From: Calditrichota bacterium | GTDB taxonomy: Bacteria; Electryoneota; AABM5-125-24; Hatepunaeales; Hatepunaeaceae | DNA: 36,875 nt | Assembly (NCBI GenBank): GCA_016867835.1 | Contig: VGIQ01000011.1 | Location: 1 to 36,875, forward strand | Reading direction: 5' to 3' | In this document: piece after piece, positions 25,790 to 32,402 of the stretch | How the letters are laid out: the number at the start of each line of letters is the position of its first letter | How positions within the stretch are numbered: position 1 is the first letter of the stretch | Position numbers and translations under genes: made by a program | The notes under the pieces: model-generated | What the model was told of the DNA's origin: nothing | Databases searched by the model: none | What the model saw: only the letters and a program-made list of their open reading frames with translations

Positions 25790-26909
25790 GCCAACCATCA
25801 AATCGAACTTCTGGCTTGGCGCGTTGACGGTCGCGTTTCTGCTCCTCTATTGGTGGGCTGAGAGCAACTTCATTACGGTTAGGTCATCCAACTTTGAGGT
25901 GAAACTGACTGCCGCCCGGACTATGCTAAAGGCAATGGAAGCGCTGCAGTCCTACCGTCTCCCCCACCTTAGCCGTACCGCCGCGCGGGAGATCGCCGAC
26001 CCGCTGGTCTTTACGCTGTTAGGTGAGAAAGACAGCCCTATCACCACCGATGAAGGCCGCATCGACGACAAGATCACAGCCCTCAATCCGAACTTCGCCG
26101 CCGCAATGGTCGATATGATCGCCTCGACCGGCGTTGAAAGAGGAGATACGGTAGCCGTGTTGTTGACCGGTTCTATTCCGGGCGCCAACATTGCGACCTA
26201 CGCCGCTTGCCAGGCGCTGGGCATCGTGCCGGTGGCAATAACGTCGGTTGGGTCATCGTGGTGGGGTGCCAACTCGGCAGACTTCACCTGGCTCGATATG
26301 GAGCGAATCCTGAGCGAAAAGGGTGTTTTCCCCTTTCGTTCGATAGCCGCGTCGCTCGGTGGAGCCGACGACCAGGGCGGACTGCGGCTTTCCGATGCAG
26401 GCAAGGAGATGATCCTCGAAGCGATCCAACGCAATGAAATGACATTGATTCGCGAAGGGAGTTTAGCCTCCAACGTCTCGGCTCGAATCGCGCTTTTTGA
26501 ACGCATCATGCCCTTGAATCGCTACCAGGCGGTGGTCAACATCGGCGGCGGCATTGCGGCAATCGGGCATCGTGAAAACGGGAAGTTGATTCCGTCCGGG
26601 GTGCATCGGTATCTCCCGGCGCGGAATTATCCGTCTCGGGGTGTGATTCACTCTTTCTCCGATCAGAGCGTTCCGGTGGCGCACGTCTATGATGTTGTAG
26701 CGGTGGCGCAATCCTATCATCTTCCGGTCTCGGCATTGCCTTTGCCGCATATTGGCACAGGGGATCTTTTTTCCAGTGAACGCTACAACCTGACCATTGC
26801 AGCCATTGCCGCAGTTACGATGCTGGCGTTACTGGCAGTAGTGAAATACCTCGACCGGCTGCACTACAAATGGCGCGAAGACGGGGTCGATCCCGACACC
26901 TTGGTTTAA
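25782..26909 (+). CDS. pgsW: Poly-gamma-glutamate system protein (PgsW-like)
   Basis: 375 residues. It has an N-terminal membrane segment (about 10-25) and a second one near the C-terminus (about 336-355), with a large soluble domain between. That domain contains ALNPNFAAAMVDMIAS, VAVLLTGSIPGANIATYAA, ITSVGSSWWGANSADFTWLDME and YQAVVNIGGGIAAIGHRENG. I recognise this as the family annotated poly-gamma-glutamate system protein, found beside capBC in Gram-negative bacteria; its biochemical role is not established. The start is ATG 25782 and the stop lies in the first copy of a 12-base tandem repeat. The gene symbol is tentative. Confidence 0.72.
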   Translation: MYRPTIKSNFWLGALTVAFLLLYWWAESNFITVRSSNFEVKLTAARTMLKAMEALQSYRLPHLSRTAAREIADPLVFTLLGEKDSPITTDEGRIDDKITALNPNFAAAMVDMIASTGVERGDTVAVLLTGSIPGANIATYAACQALGIVPVAITSVGSSWWGANSADFTWLDMERILSEKGVFPFRSIAASLGGADDQGGLRLSDAGKEMILEAIQRNEMTLIREGSLASNVSARIALFERIMPLNRYQAVVNIGGGIAAIGHRENGKLIPSGVHRYLPARNYPSRGVIHSFSDQSVPVAHVYDVVAVAQSYHLPVSALPLPHIGTGDLFSSERYNLTIAAIAAVTMLALLAVVKYLDRLHYKWREDGVDPDTLV

Positions 26910-26926
26910 TCTTAGGTTTAATCTTA
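26903..26926 (+). repeat. Perfect 12-base tandem duplication at the pgsW-like stop codon
   Basis: GGTTTAATCTTA occurs twice back to back, at 26903-26914 and 26915-26926, followed by GGGG. The first copy contains the stop codon of the preceding gene, and the GGGG after the second copy could serve as ribosome site for the next gene 11 bases on. The duplication looks like a recent slippage event. Confidence 0.85.
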
Positions 26927-26941
26927 GGGGCCGTTCAATAT

Positions 26942-27913
26942 ATGTCGAAACCTATTATCGGCATCTTGGCGCTGGCTTTCGGCATTTTTGCGACGGCCCG
27001 TTCAGACGCGGCTTGGCTTTCAGTAGCGCCGATCGGTAACGGCCGCAACGCCGAGACGCTCAAGGTGAAAGAGAATTCGCTTTCCTATTGGCGTCTTGGT
27101 GACAAGACTCCGGTTCAGGTCATGGTAACTGGACCGACCTCGCTCAAAGTCATTACCCGGTCGTCGCTGGATAAAAAAAGCAGCCACCGGACCTACGGAT
27201 TGAATGTCAGCCGCGAGGATGGTAAGAAATACCGTCTATCCCGGACCACCCGCTATATCAAGTCGGTTACCAATCCGAAGAATGCGGCTGAACGCATTGG
27301 GGAGAGCCGTTCGATCACATTCAAAGTGCCGGCCGGCGAGCATACCTACACCTTTATCGCTCCCAAGAGCGGCAAGAACACGGTCTATGCCAGGTTCTTC
27401 GTCGCCAACGGGACTGCCAAGAGCCCCGGCGAACCGTTGGTTTCGTTCAAGCCGGTCGGGACACCTGAGGAAGTGGCTATTCTGATCAAGGAAGAAGAGT
27501 ACCACTATTACCGTGCCGGAGGCGGCAACGGGCTGGAACTTGACGTTATCGGACCGACCCGTATCAACGGCCTGGCAAGGCTCGAGTTCGATCATACGAT
27601 GCGCGGCGAAAAGACCTTCCGGGTGCAGGTCAAGGAAGGTGCCCAACTGGTGCAAACGACGCCCTTTAAGAGCAAGCCATCGGCAGCCGCCTCCTACAAG
27701 GAGAAGAGCGTTAAGGTGCTATCGCGAGGTCACTCTTTCAAGATCGACGTCCCAGCCGGCCGGCATCGTTACCATATTTCGACTCCCGATCCCGGGGTGA
27801 CAGTCCTGTTCCGGTTCTACATTCCCCGGAAAAGCCTCGGTAACGAACTGCCGGAAGCGAAGCGCAATGGTTCGGCGCTATTGCAGGGCCTGTTCAAGAC
27901 GAAGGCCGGATGA
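26942..27913 (+). CDS. Exported protein with two homologous beta domains, poly-gamma-glutamate cluster
   Basis: 323 residues, not assigned to a named family. The N-terminus MSKPIIGILALAFGIFATARS with DAAW is a signal peptide. The mature protein contains an internal duplication: residues about 49-154 and 189-294 share the order of YWRLGDKTPVQVMVTGPT versus YYRAGGGNGLELDVIGPT, FKVPAGEHTYTFIAP versus FKIDVPAGRHRYHISTP, and VYARFFV versus VLFRFYI. Both halves look like beta-sandwiches, rich in Lys and Arg, which could suit binding an anionic polymer such as poly-gamma-glutamate (inference). The start is ATG 26942; an upstream in-frame extension lacks a signal peptide at its front. It overlaps the next gene by 4 bases (ATGA), so the two are expected to act together. 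Confidence 0.8.
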   Translation: MSKPIIGILALAFGIFATARSDAAWLSVAPIGNGRNAETLKVKENSLSYWRLGDKTPVQVMVTGPTSLKVITRSSLDKKSSHRTYGLNVSREDGKKYRLSRTTRYIKSVTNPKNAAERIGESRSITFKVPAGEHTYTFIAPKSGKNTVYARFFVANGTAKSPGEPLVSFKPVGTPEEVAILIKEEEYHYYRAGGGNGLELDVIGPTRINGLARLEFDHTMRGEKTFRVQVKEGAQLVQTTPFKSKPSAAASYKEKSVKVLSRGHSFKIDVPAGRHRYHISTPDPGVTVLFRFYIPRKSLGNELPEAKRNGSALLQGLFKTKAG

Positions 27914-28974
27914 TTTTTCGCTCAGTTGCAATTGCGACTCTAATTGCGGCTTCGGGCGCTGGTGCAATGCCACTGGGACCAGGAAGTGTGACGTTCGGCG
28001 CCGATTTGAAGCTGACCTACGACAGCAACCTGTTGCACTATTCGGATCGTGACTTCGACCGTTTCCTTGACGGCACCGAACCCTATCCTTCGACTTCTAT
28101 CCGCAGCCTGGATGACTTGCGCACAGACTTTAAGATGAGTGCCGAATACCGTATCGACTGGGCGCGGCGTCGTACGACGCGGCTGCGGCTAACCGGCAAT
28201 TTCGGCGCACACTACAGCAACCCGGTGAAGAACCTCGGTTGGGCAAGTTTCAACCTGCGGCAGGATATCGCTGCCATGCTGTTTGCTCAGGCAGGTTACT
28301 TCTACGAACCGCGCTACTACATTCGCGACTACCTCGACAGCCATACCGACTCTCGCCGGCGGTGTGATTTCGCGCTTTCGCAGTGGACCGGTTCGCTCAC
28401 CTGGCGTCCAATGTGGAGCTATGAACTGACGGGCACACTTCGGGTCAAGGATTATGAATACAACCGCTATTTCACTGAATATGACGGCCGGGTGATCGAG
28501 AGTGGGTTGGGAGGGGTCTGGCGTCAAGGTGACTGGCGGTTTGAGACGGGTTACTCCTTTGCCGTTCATAACAACACCGGATTCAGCCGGGGCGACCGAC
28601 TGCCCGAAGTGATCGAAAGTGAGGACTCAGAACTCGGCAACGCCGACTTCGAGGAGGATGGCTGGAACGTCTCGATGCGGCGCAGCCTGTTGATCTTTGC
28701 GTATGAAGGCGCATTGGAACTTGCAACCGATGTAGCGAGACGCGTCTATACGACTGACCGGTCCTCCTTCATCGACCCGATCCACTCGGAGCGAATAGAC
28801 CGGATGGGGACAGTCTCTCTCGTCGGAACGCTTGATTATAGTCCGGAAGTGAACCTTGAAGCCGGACTCGGCCGGCAGTGGCGAAGCACCGAAGCCAACG
28901 ACGAGCAAGCATCGCGCATCAAGAGTTTCGGAAGGTGGACGGTTTGGGCTGGTATAGGATATCGATTTGAGTAA
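27910..28974 (+). CDS. Outer-membrane beta-barrel protein, poly-gamma-glutamate cluster
   Basis: 354 residues. A signal peptide (IFRSVAIATLIAASGAGAM) is followed by alternating hydrophobic and polar strands with many aromatic residues, as in outer-membrane barrels: VTFGADLKLTYDSNLLHYS, RLRLTGNFGAHYSN, AQAGYFYEPRYYIRDY, WSYELTGTLRVKDYEYNRYF and the last strand WTVWAGIGYRFE. The aromatic residue near the C-terminus fits the BAM targeting signal. Its placement after capB-capC-pgsW and the exported repeat protein suggests it forms or gates the outer-membrane exit for poly-gamma-glutamate, or tethers the polymer to the surface. This is inference from context; no close functional relative is recognised. 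Confidence 0.8.
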   Translation: MIFRSVAIATLIAASGAGAMPLGPGSVTFGADLKLTYDSNLLHYSDRDFDRFLDGTEPYPSTSIRSLDDLRTDFKMSAEYRIDWARRRTTRLRLTGNFGAHYSNPVKNLGWASFNLRQDIAAMLFAQAGYFYEPRYYIRDYLDSHTDSRRRCDFALSQWTGSLTWRPMWSYELTGTLRVKDYEYNRYFTEYDGRVIESGLGGVWRQGDWRFETGYSFAVHNNTGFSRGDRLPEVIESEDSELGNADFEEDGWNVSMRRSLLIFAYEGALELATDVARRVYTTDRSSFIDPIHSERIDRMGTVSLVGTLDYSPEVNLEAGLGRQWRSTEANDEQASRIKSFGRWTVWAGIGYRFE

Positions 28975-29023
28975 TTTGACGCACGATAGGCGGCCAACCC
29001 GGGTCTCTGGTGAGGACTCTTTG

Positions 29024-29096
29024 GGGCCCATAGCTCAGCGGTTAGAGCAGCGGACTCATAATCCGTCGGTCCCAGGTTCAAATCCTGGTGGGCCCA
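29024..29096 (+). tRNA. tRNA with CAT anticodon, probably tRNA-Ile2
   Basis: A complete cloverleaf of 73 bases folds by eye: acceptor GGGCCCA with TGGGCCC, D arm GCTC with GAGC, anticodon arm GCGGA with TCCGT around CTCATAA, T arm CCAGG with CCTGG around TTCAAAT, discriminator A. The 3' CCA is not encoded (ACCC follows). A Watson-Crick G1-C72 pair rules out initiator tRNA. The C4-G69 and C5-G68 pairs and the overall match to the ileX type point to the tRNA-Ile whose wobble C is modified to lysidine by TilS, rather than elongator Met; this choice is probable, not certain. Confidence 0.9.
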
Positions 29097-29106
29097 CCCG
29101 AATGTT

Positions 29107-29186
29107 GCCGAACCGACATATTTCTATGATTATCAAGTATTTCCAATTCAATGGTCTGTTCGGCGGGCGAAATATGTCGCTTCGCC
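29107..29186. repeat. Long imperfect inverted repeat downstream of the tRNA
   Basis: Arms at 29107-29124 and 29169-29186 are 18 bases each and match at 16 positions, including an uninterrupted 11-base core CGACATATTTC / GAAATATGTCG. The loop is 44 bases. It lies between the tRNA and a separate terminator-like hairpin. It could be an RNA structure of the tRNA 3' trailer or a remnant of a small palindromic repeat element. Confidence 0.7.
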
Positions 29187-29205
29187 GCACACCCAATCAA
29201 CTCGT

Positions 29206-29240
29206 GAAAAGCGCCCGGTGGACTCCGCCGCGCGCTTTTC
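29206..29240 (+). terminator. Rho-independent type terminator after the tRNA
   Basis: GAAAAGCGC at 29206-29214 pairs perfectly with GCGCTTTTC at 29232-29240; the interior GGTGG / CCGCC can extend the stem. The 3' arm ends in TTTTC followed by TCATTTC, giving a U-rich tail. The A-run on the left arm makes it symmetrical, so it could act in both directions. It separates the tRNA unit from the following zinc-ribbon gene. Confidence 0.65.
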
Positions 29241-29267
29241 TCATTTCAGAGGTATGGGAGGACATCC

Positions 29268-29966
29268 GTGCTTGATGATTTGAATCTCCTGGCCCGGTTG
29301 CAGGAGATCGACAATTCGTTGCAGGAACTGGTTGATGAGAAGGGCGATTTGCCCGACCAGTTGGCTTTGCTAAAGAAAGATCTGTCGCGGCTCGAAGACA
29401 GCATTGCCAAAGCCGAGGGGGAACTCTCGGCCAATGCTGCCAGACGGCAACAATTCGATCGGGGCGTCGAGGAGGCGAAGGAGCGTCTCAAGAAGTCGCA
29501 GGGGACGATCTTCAGCGTCAAGACGACCCGGGAATACGATGCCATATCGTCGGAGATAGAGCAAGCCAAGCATCAGATTGCGGACTTCGAACGGCAATTG
29601 CTCGAGTTGACCGGTAGCGAAGATGTTCTGAAGAGAGAGATCATTCAACTTCGTGACAAGTATGGCGTCGTTCTTGCAGAGAATGAGGAGCGCCGCCTCG
29701 AAATGCAGGAGCGAATGGGGCAGAGCGAGGGCGAGGAACTTACCCTTTCCCATGAGCGGGAGAAGATCGTCGTCCGCTTGAAGAGACCGGTCTATGCGCA
29801 CTACGAACGGATCCGCAAGATCCGGGATGGGGTCGGAGTATCGCACCTTTCAGAAGGAGCCTGCAGTTATTGCTATTCGATGATTCCTCCCCAGCGTCAG
29901 GCAGAAGTGCGCCGAATGGACGATGTTATTCTCTGCGAAGTTTGCGGGTGTATAATGGTTTCGTAG
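29268..29966 (+). CDS. Coiled-coil protein with C-terminal C4 zinc ribbon (CT398/CdsZ type)
   Basis: 232 residues. The first 170 or so form a long charged coiled coil (from LLARLQEIDNSLQELVDEKG through EENEERRLEMQERM-like stretches). The C-terminus has a zinc ribbon with two CxxC pairs, ACSYCYSMIPPQ and ILCEVCGCIM. This matches the widespread bacterial family of coiled-coil zinc-ribbon proteins related to chlamydial CT398 (Pfam zf-RING_7), whose general function is unsettled; roles with secretion components and with RNA have been suggested. The start is GTG 29268 with GGGAGG six bases upstream. Here it sits directly before the RNase P RNA gene, a frequent kind of neighbourhood for this family, as far as I recall. 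Confidence 0.88.
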   Translation: MLDDLNLLARLQEIDNSLQELVDEKGDLPDQLALLKKDLSRLEDSIAKAEGELSANAARRQQFDRGVEEAKERLKKSQGTIFSVKTTREYDAISSEIEQAKHQIADFERQLLELTGSEDVLKREIIQLRDKYGVVLAENEERRLEMQERMGQSEGEELTLSHEREKIVVRLKRPVYAHYERIRKIRDGVGVSHLSEGACSYCYSMIPPQRQAEVRRMDDVILCEVCGCIMVS

Positions 29967-29973
29967 AGGTTAA

Positions 29974-30005
29974 GGGCTGGTGAGGGTAAGGGGTTGTGAG
30001 GGGGG
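29974..30005 (+). other. G-quadruplex motif between the zinc-ribbon gene and rnpB
   Basis: Four G-runs (29974-29976, 29984-29986, 29990-29993, 30000-30005) are separated by loops of 7, 3 and 6 bases, fitting the standard G3+N1-7 rule on the + strand, so the transcript could fold into an RNA quadruplex. It begins eight bases after the stop codon of the preceding gene. It may act in transcript ending or be incidental. Confidence 0.5.
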
Positions 30006-30075
30006 AGAATAATCGCCTTGTGATGACACTGGTTCACCAAACGTCTCCGGTGTAGCCGGATGATGATGATGTGGG

Positions 30076-30095
30076 TTAGAATTCGATAATTCTAA
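30076..30095 (+). promoter_or_regulatory. Palindrome and -10-like element immediately before rnpB
   Basis: TTAGAATT at 30076-30083 and AATTCTAA at 30088-30095 form a perfect inverted repeat with centre CGAT. Inside it GATAAT at 30085-30090 is a good -10 box that would place the transcription start at about the mature 5' end of the RNase P RNA (30096). No convincing -35 box is found 17 bases upstream, so the promoter may be extended or factor-dependent, or the palindrome may be an operator. Confidence 0.4.
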
Positions 30096-30470
30096 GCGGA
30101 GGCGGTCGGGCGGTCGCGTCGGCAAATAGCCGACGAGGAAAGTCCGGACTCCACAGGAGCGGGCGCTCGCCGCAAGGCGAGGTCTGACAGCCGGGAGGCT
30201 GTCGGAACAGAGAGCGCAACAGAAAACAGACCGTCCGCGACCCGCGGACAAGGGTGAAAAGGCGGGTTAAGAGCCCACCCGGATCCGGCGTGAGCCGGGT
30301 CTGATGCAAGCCTCGCCCGGAGCAAGACCGAGCAGTGGAGATGGTCAGCCCATGGGCTGACCAGCAAAGCGCTCCGCTTTGATTGATCCACGGGTAGGTC
30401 GCATGGACGACCCCGTCGTCCGTAGATGAATGACCGCTGAAACAGAATCCGGCTTATGAGCCGCCTCCGC
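30096..30470 (+). ncRNA. rnpB: RNase P RNA, bacterial type A
   Basis: Catalytic RNA that trims the 5' leader of pre-tRNAs together with RnpA. The ends pair as helix P1: GCGGAGGCGG at 30096-30105 with CCGCCTCCGC at 30461-30470 (extendable by two A-T pairs). Universally conserved blocks are present in order: GAGGAAAGTCCGGACTCC, ACAGAAAACAGACCG, GGGTTAAGAGCCCACC, CCCGGAGCAAGACC, CGTAGATGAATGACCGC and ACAGAATCCGGCTTAT near the 3' end. A total length of about 375 bases fits type A. It lies between a zinc-ribbon gene and recJ; the window carries no protein gene in this strand over it. Confidence 0.97.
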
Positions 30471-30482
30471 TTCTCTTCCACT

Positions 30483-30500
30483 CCGGCCCTGAACGGCCGG
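30483..30500 (+). terminator. Hairpin downstream of rnpB, possible terminator
   Basis: CCGGCC at 30483-30488 and GGCCGG at 30495-30500 form a G+C-rich stem with a six-base loop. It comes 12 bases after the RNase P RNA and 16 bases before the recJ start. No U-tract follows, so its use as a terminator is uncertain; the pyrimidine-rich TTCTCTTCC before it is on the wrong side. Confidence 0.3.
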
Positions 30501-30516
30501 TCAACATCGCTACTGC

Positions 30517-32232
30517 GTGTCGTTGCTTGAATCCCGATGGGAGGTCAGCGTCCCTGCCGACGCTGCAGCCATCGACCTATTAATGAAGGAGTTCCGCATT
30601 CCTCGTCCGGTAGCCCGGGTGTTGGTGAATCGCGGACTGGTCTCAACCGGCGAGGTCGAACGATTTCTCGCGCCGGGCCTGGCGCAACTTCACGATCCTT
30701 TTCTCCTGATAGATATGGAGAAGGCCGTCGAGCGAATCCTGCGCGCCATTCGGGAACAGGAGAACATCCTGATCTATGGCGACTACGATGTCGATGGGAT
30801 CACCTCAGTTGCTCTGCTCTACCTCTTTCTGCGCGATATTGGGGGGGCTGTATCGTTCTACATCCCGGACCGTTCGACGGAAGGCTATGGACTTTCGATA
30901 TCGGGTGTCGAAGAGGCGTCAAAGCGGAGTTGCAGCCTCATCATCACTGTGGACTGCGGCATCACTTCGATCGAGGAAGCGATTCACGCTCGGGCTGCCA
31001 ACATTGACGTGATCATCTCCGACCACCATGTGCCGGGCGAAGCGATACCCGATGCTTATGCGGTCATCGATCCGAAGCGGTCTGACTGCCCTTATCCTTT
31101 CAAGGAACTTGCCGGTGTCGGGGTCGCTTACAAATTGGCACAGGGAATCGCCCACCGATTCGGACTCGATTCGTCTTATCTTGAGCGCTACCTCGATCTG
31201 GCTGCGATTGGCAGTGCGGCTGACATTGTCCCGCTGGTGGATGAGAATCGGGTGCTGGTTAAAACCGGCCTGGAGAAACTGAACAAGGACGGACTGGAAG
31301 GGGTTTTGACTCTGGTCGAGAGTGCCGGACTGCAAGCCGGCCGGGTCGATGTGGGACAGATCATTTACGGGCTTGCACCGCGAATTAATGCCGTCGGACG
31401 GCTCGGTCATGCACAACCGGCGGTGGAACTATTGATCACCCGCAATGCCGTGCAGGCCCGCCGGATGGCTGGAATCCTCGAAGATGAGAACCGGCAGCGC
31501 AAAGAGATCGACACCCGGACATTGAACGATGCGTTAGCCCGTATCGAAGGGGAATACGATCCCGAGCGCGATCGGGTAATTGTCCTTGCCTCCGAAGACT
31601 GGCATCCCGGAGTCATCGGCATTGTCGCTTCACGGATCATCGAACGCTACTTCCGGCCGACGGTCCTGATAACTATCGAAAACGGCATCGGCAAAGGATC
31701 GGCGCGTAGCATCCCAAACTTCGATCTCCACTCCGCACTCAAAGCCTGCTCGGACCTCTTTCTGCAGTTCGGAGGGCACAAGTATGCGGCAGGTCTGACC
31801 ATCGAAGCGGAGCGAATTCCTGCGTTCCGAGCGCGGTTCAATGAAGTTGCCGGTTCGATATTGACGCCCGATGACCTGGTACCGCGAATCAAGATCGACG
31901 ATCATCTTGCGCTGCACGAAATGAACCGCGATTTAGTGTCGATGCTGGAGAAGTTAGCCCCCTTCGGGCCGCGCAACAGCCGCCCCAGTTTCATATCCGA
32001 AGGCTTGGAGGTGGTTGGATACCCACGCATCGTAGGCACCAATCACCTTAAGTTCCGGGTGCGACAGAACGGCGTCGTCCTTGATGCGATAGCCTTTAAC
32101 CAGGGCGAGAATGTCGAATGGATGGAGCCGGGCGGCATGGTCGATCTGGTCTATCACCTCGAGGAGAATCACTGGCAGGACCGGCAATATCTGCAATTGA
32201 AAGTGAGAGCGCTGCGGAAGTCGGAAGAGTAA
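30517..32232 (+). CDS. recJ: Single-stranded-DNA-specific exonuclease RecJ
   Basis: 5'-3' single-strand DNA exonuclease in recombination and mismatch or base repair. 571 residues, normal length. DHH-family motifs: I at DYDVDG (89-94), II at VDCGITS (Asp146), III at ISDHHVPG (169-171), then LAAIGSAADIVPL, APRINAVGRLGHA, and the DHHA1 motif FGGHKYAAGLTI, followed by the OB-fold C-terminal domain (PFGPRNSRPSF onward, including NHLKFRVRQNGVVLDAIAF). The start is GTG 30517; TTG 30523 is possible, changing only two residues. It is separated by 170 bases from the next gene cluster. Confidence 0.96.
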   Translation: MSLLESRWEVSVPADAAAIDLLMKEFRIPRPVARVLVNRGLVSTGEVERFLAPGLAQLHDPFLLIDMEKAVERILRAIREQENILIYGDYDVDGITSVALLYLFLRDIGGAVSFYIPDRSTEGYGLSISGVEEASKRSCSLIITVDCGITSIEEAIHARAANIDVIISDHHVPGEAIPDAYAVIDPKRSDCPYPFKELAGVGVAYKLAQGIAHRFGLDSSYLERYLDLAAIGSAADIVPLVDENRVLVKTGLEKLNKDGLEGVLTLVESAGLQAGRVDVGQIIYGLAPRINAVGRLGHAQPAVELLITRNAVQARRMAGILEDENRQRKEIDTRTLNDALARIEGEYDPERDRVIVLASEDWHPGVIGIVASRIIERYFRPTVLITIENGIGKGSARSIPNFDLHSALKACSDLFLQFGGHKYAAGLTIEAERIPAFRARFNEVAGSILTPDDLVPRIKIDDHLALHEMNRDLVSMLEKLAPFGPRNSRPSFISEGLEVVGYPRIVGTNHLKFRVRQNGVVLDAIAFNQGENVEWMEPGGMVDLVYHLEENHWQDRQYLQLKVRALRKSEE

Positions 32233-32285
32233 AGAGCACAAGGCGTCTATGGAATGTGGGATGACTAACGACCGCTGATTGATAC

Positions 32286-32324
32286 ATTGCGCAATTGAGA
32301 TTTAAGTGCGAATCTTCAACATTA
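32286..32324 (+). promoter_or_regulatory. Palindrome and weak promoter before the HMG-CoA synthase gene
   Basis: ATTGCGCAAT at 32286-32295 is a perfect 10-base palindrome. Its last base begins TTGAGA (32295-32300), which with ACATTA (32319-32324) forms an 18-base spaced sigma70-like pair about 80 bases before the coding start. The recJ to HMG-CoA synthase gap is 170 bases, long for this window, so an independent promoter for the mevalonate trio is plausible. The factor that might bind the palindrome is unknown. Confidence 0.3.
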
Positions 32325-32402
32325 TCCGTTCGATAATCGCTGCCATTGGCCGCCGGAACATCGGGTCGCCGGAACGCGCGAAAGAAACTATCAGGAAGAA
32401 CT

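Noticed and set aside
28976-29004. TTGACG at 28976-28981 as -35 of a tRNA promoter
   Set aside because: No -10-like hexamer occurs at a 16-18 base spacing.
29951-29956. Perfect TATAAT at the end of the zinc-ribbon gene as an rnpB promoter
   Set aside because: No acceptable -35 at normal spacing, and it lies about 140 bases before the mature RNA; the GATAAT at 30085 is better placed. It is not excluded as an extra promoter.
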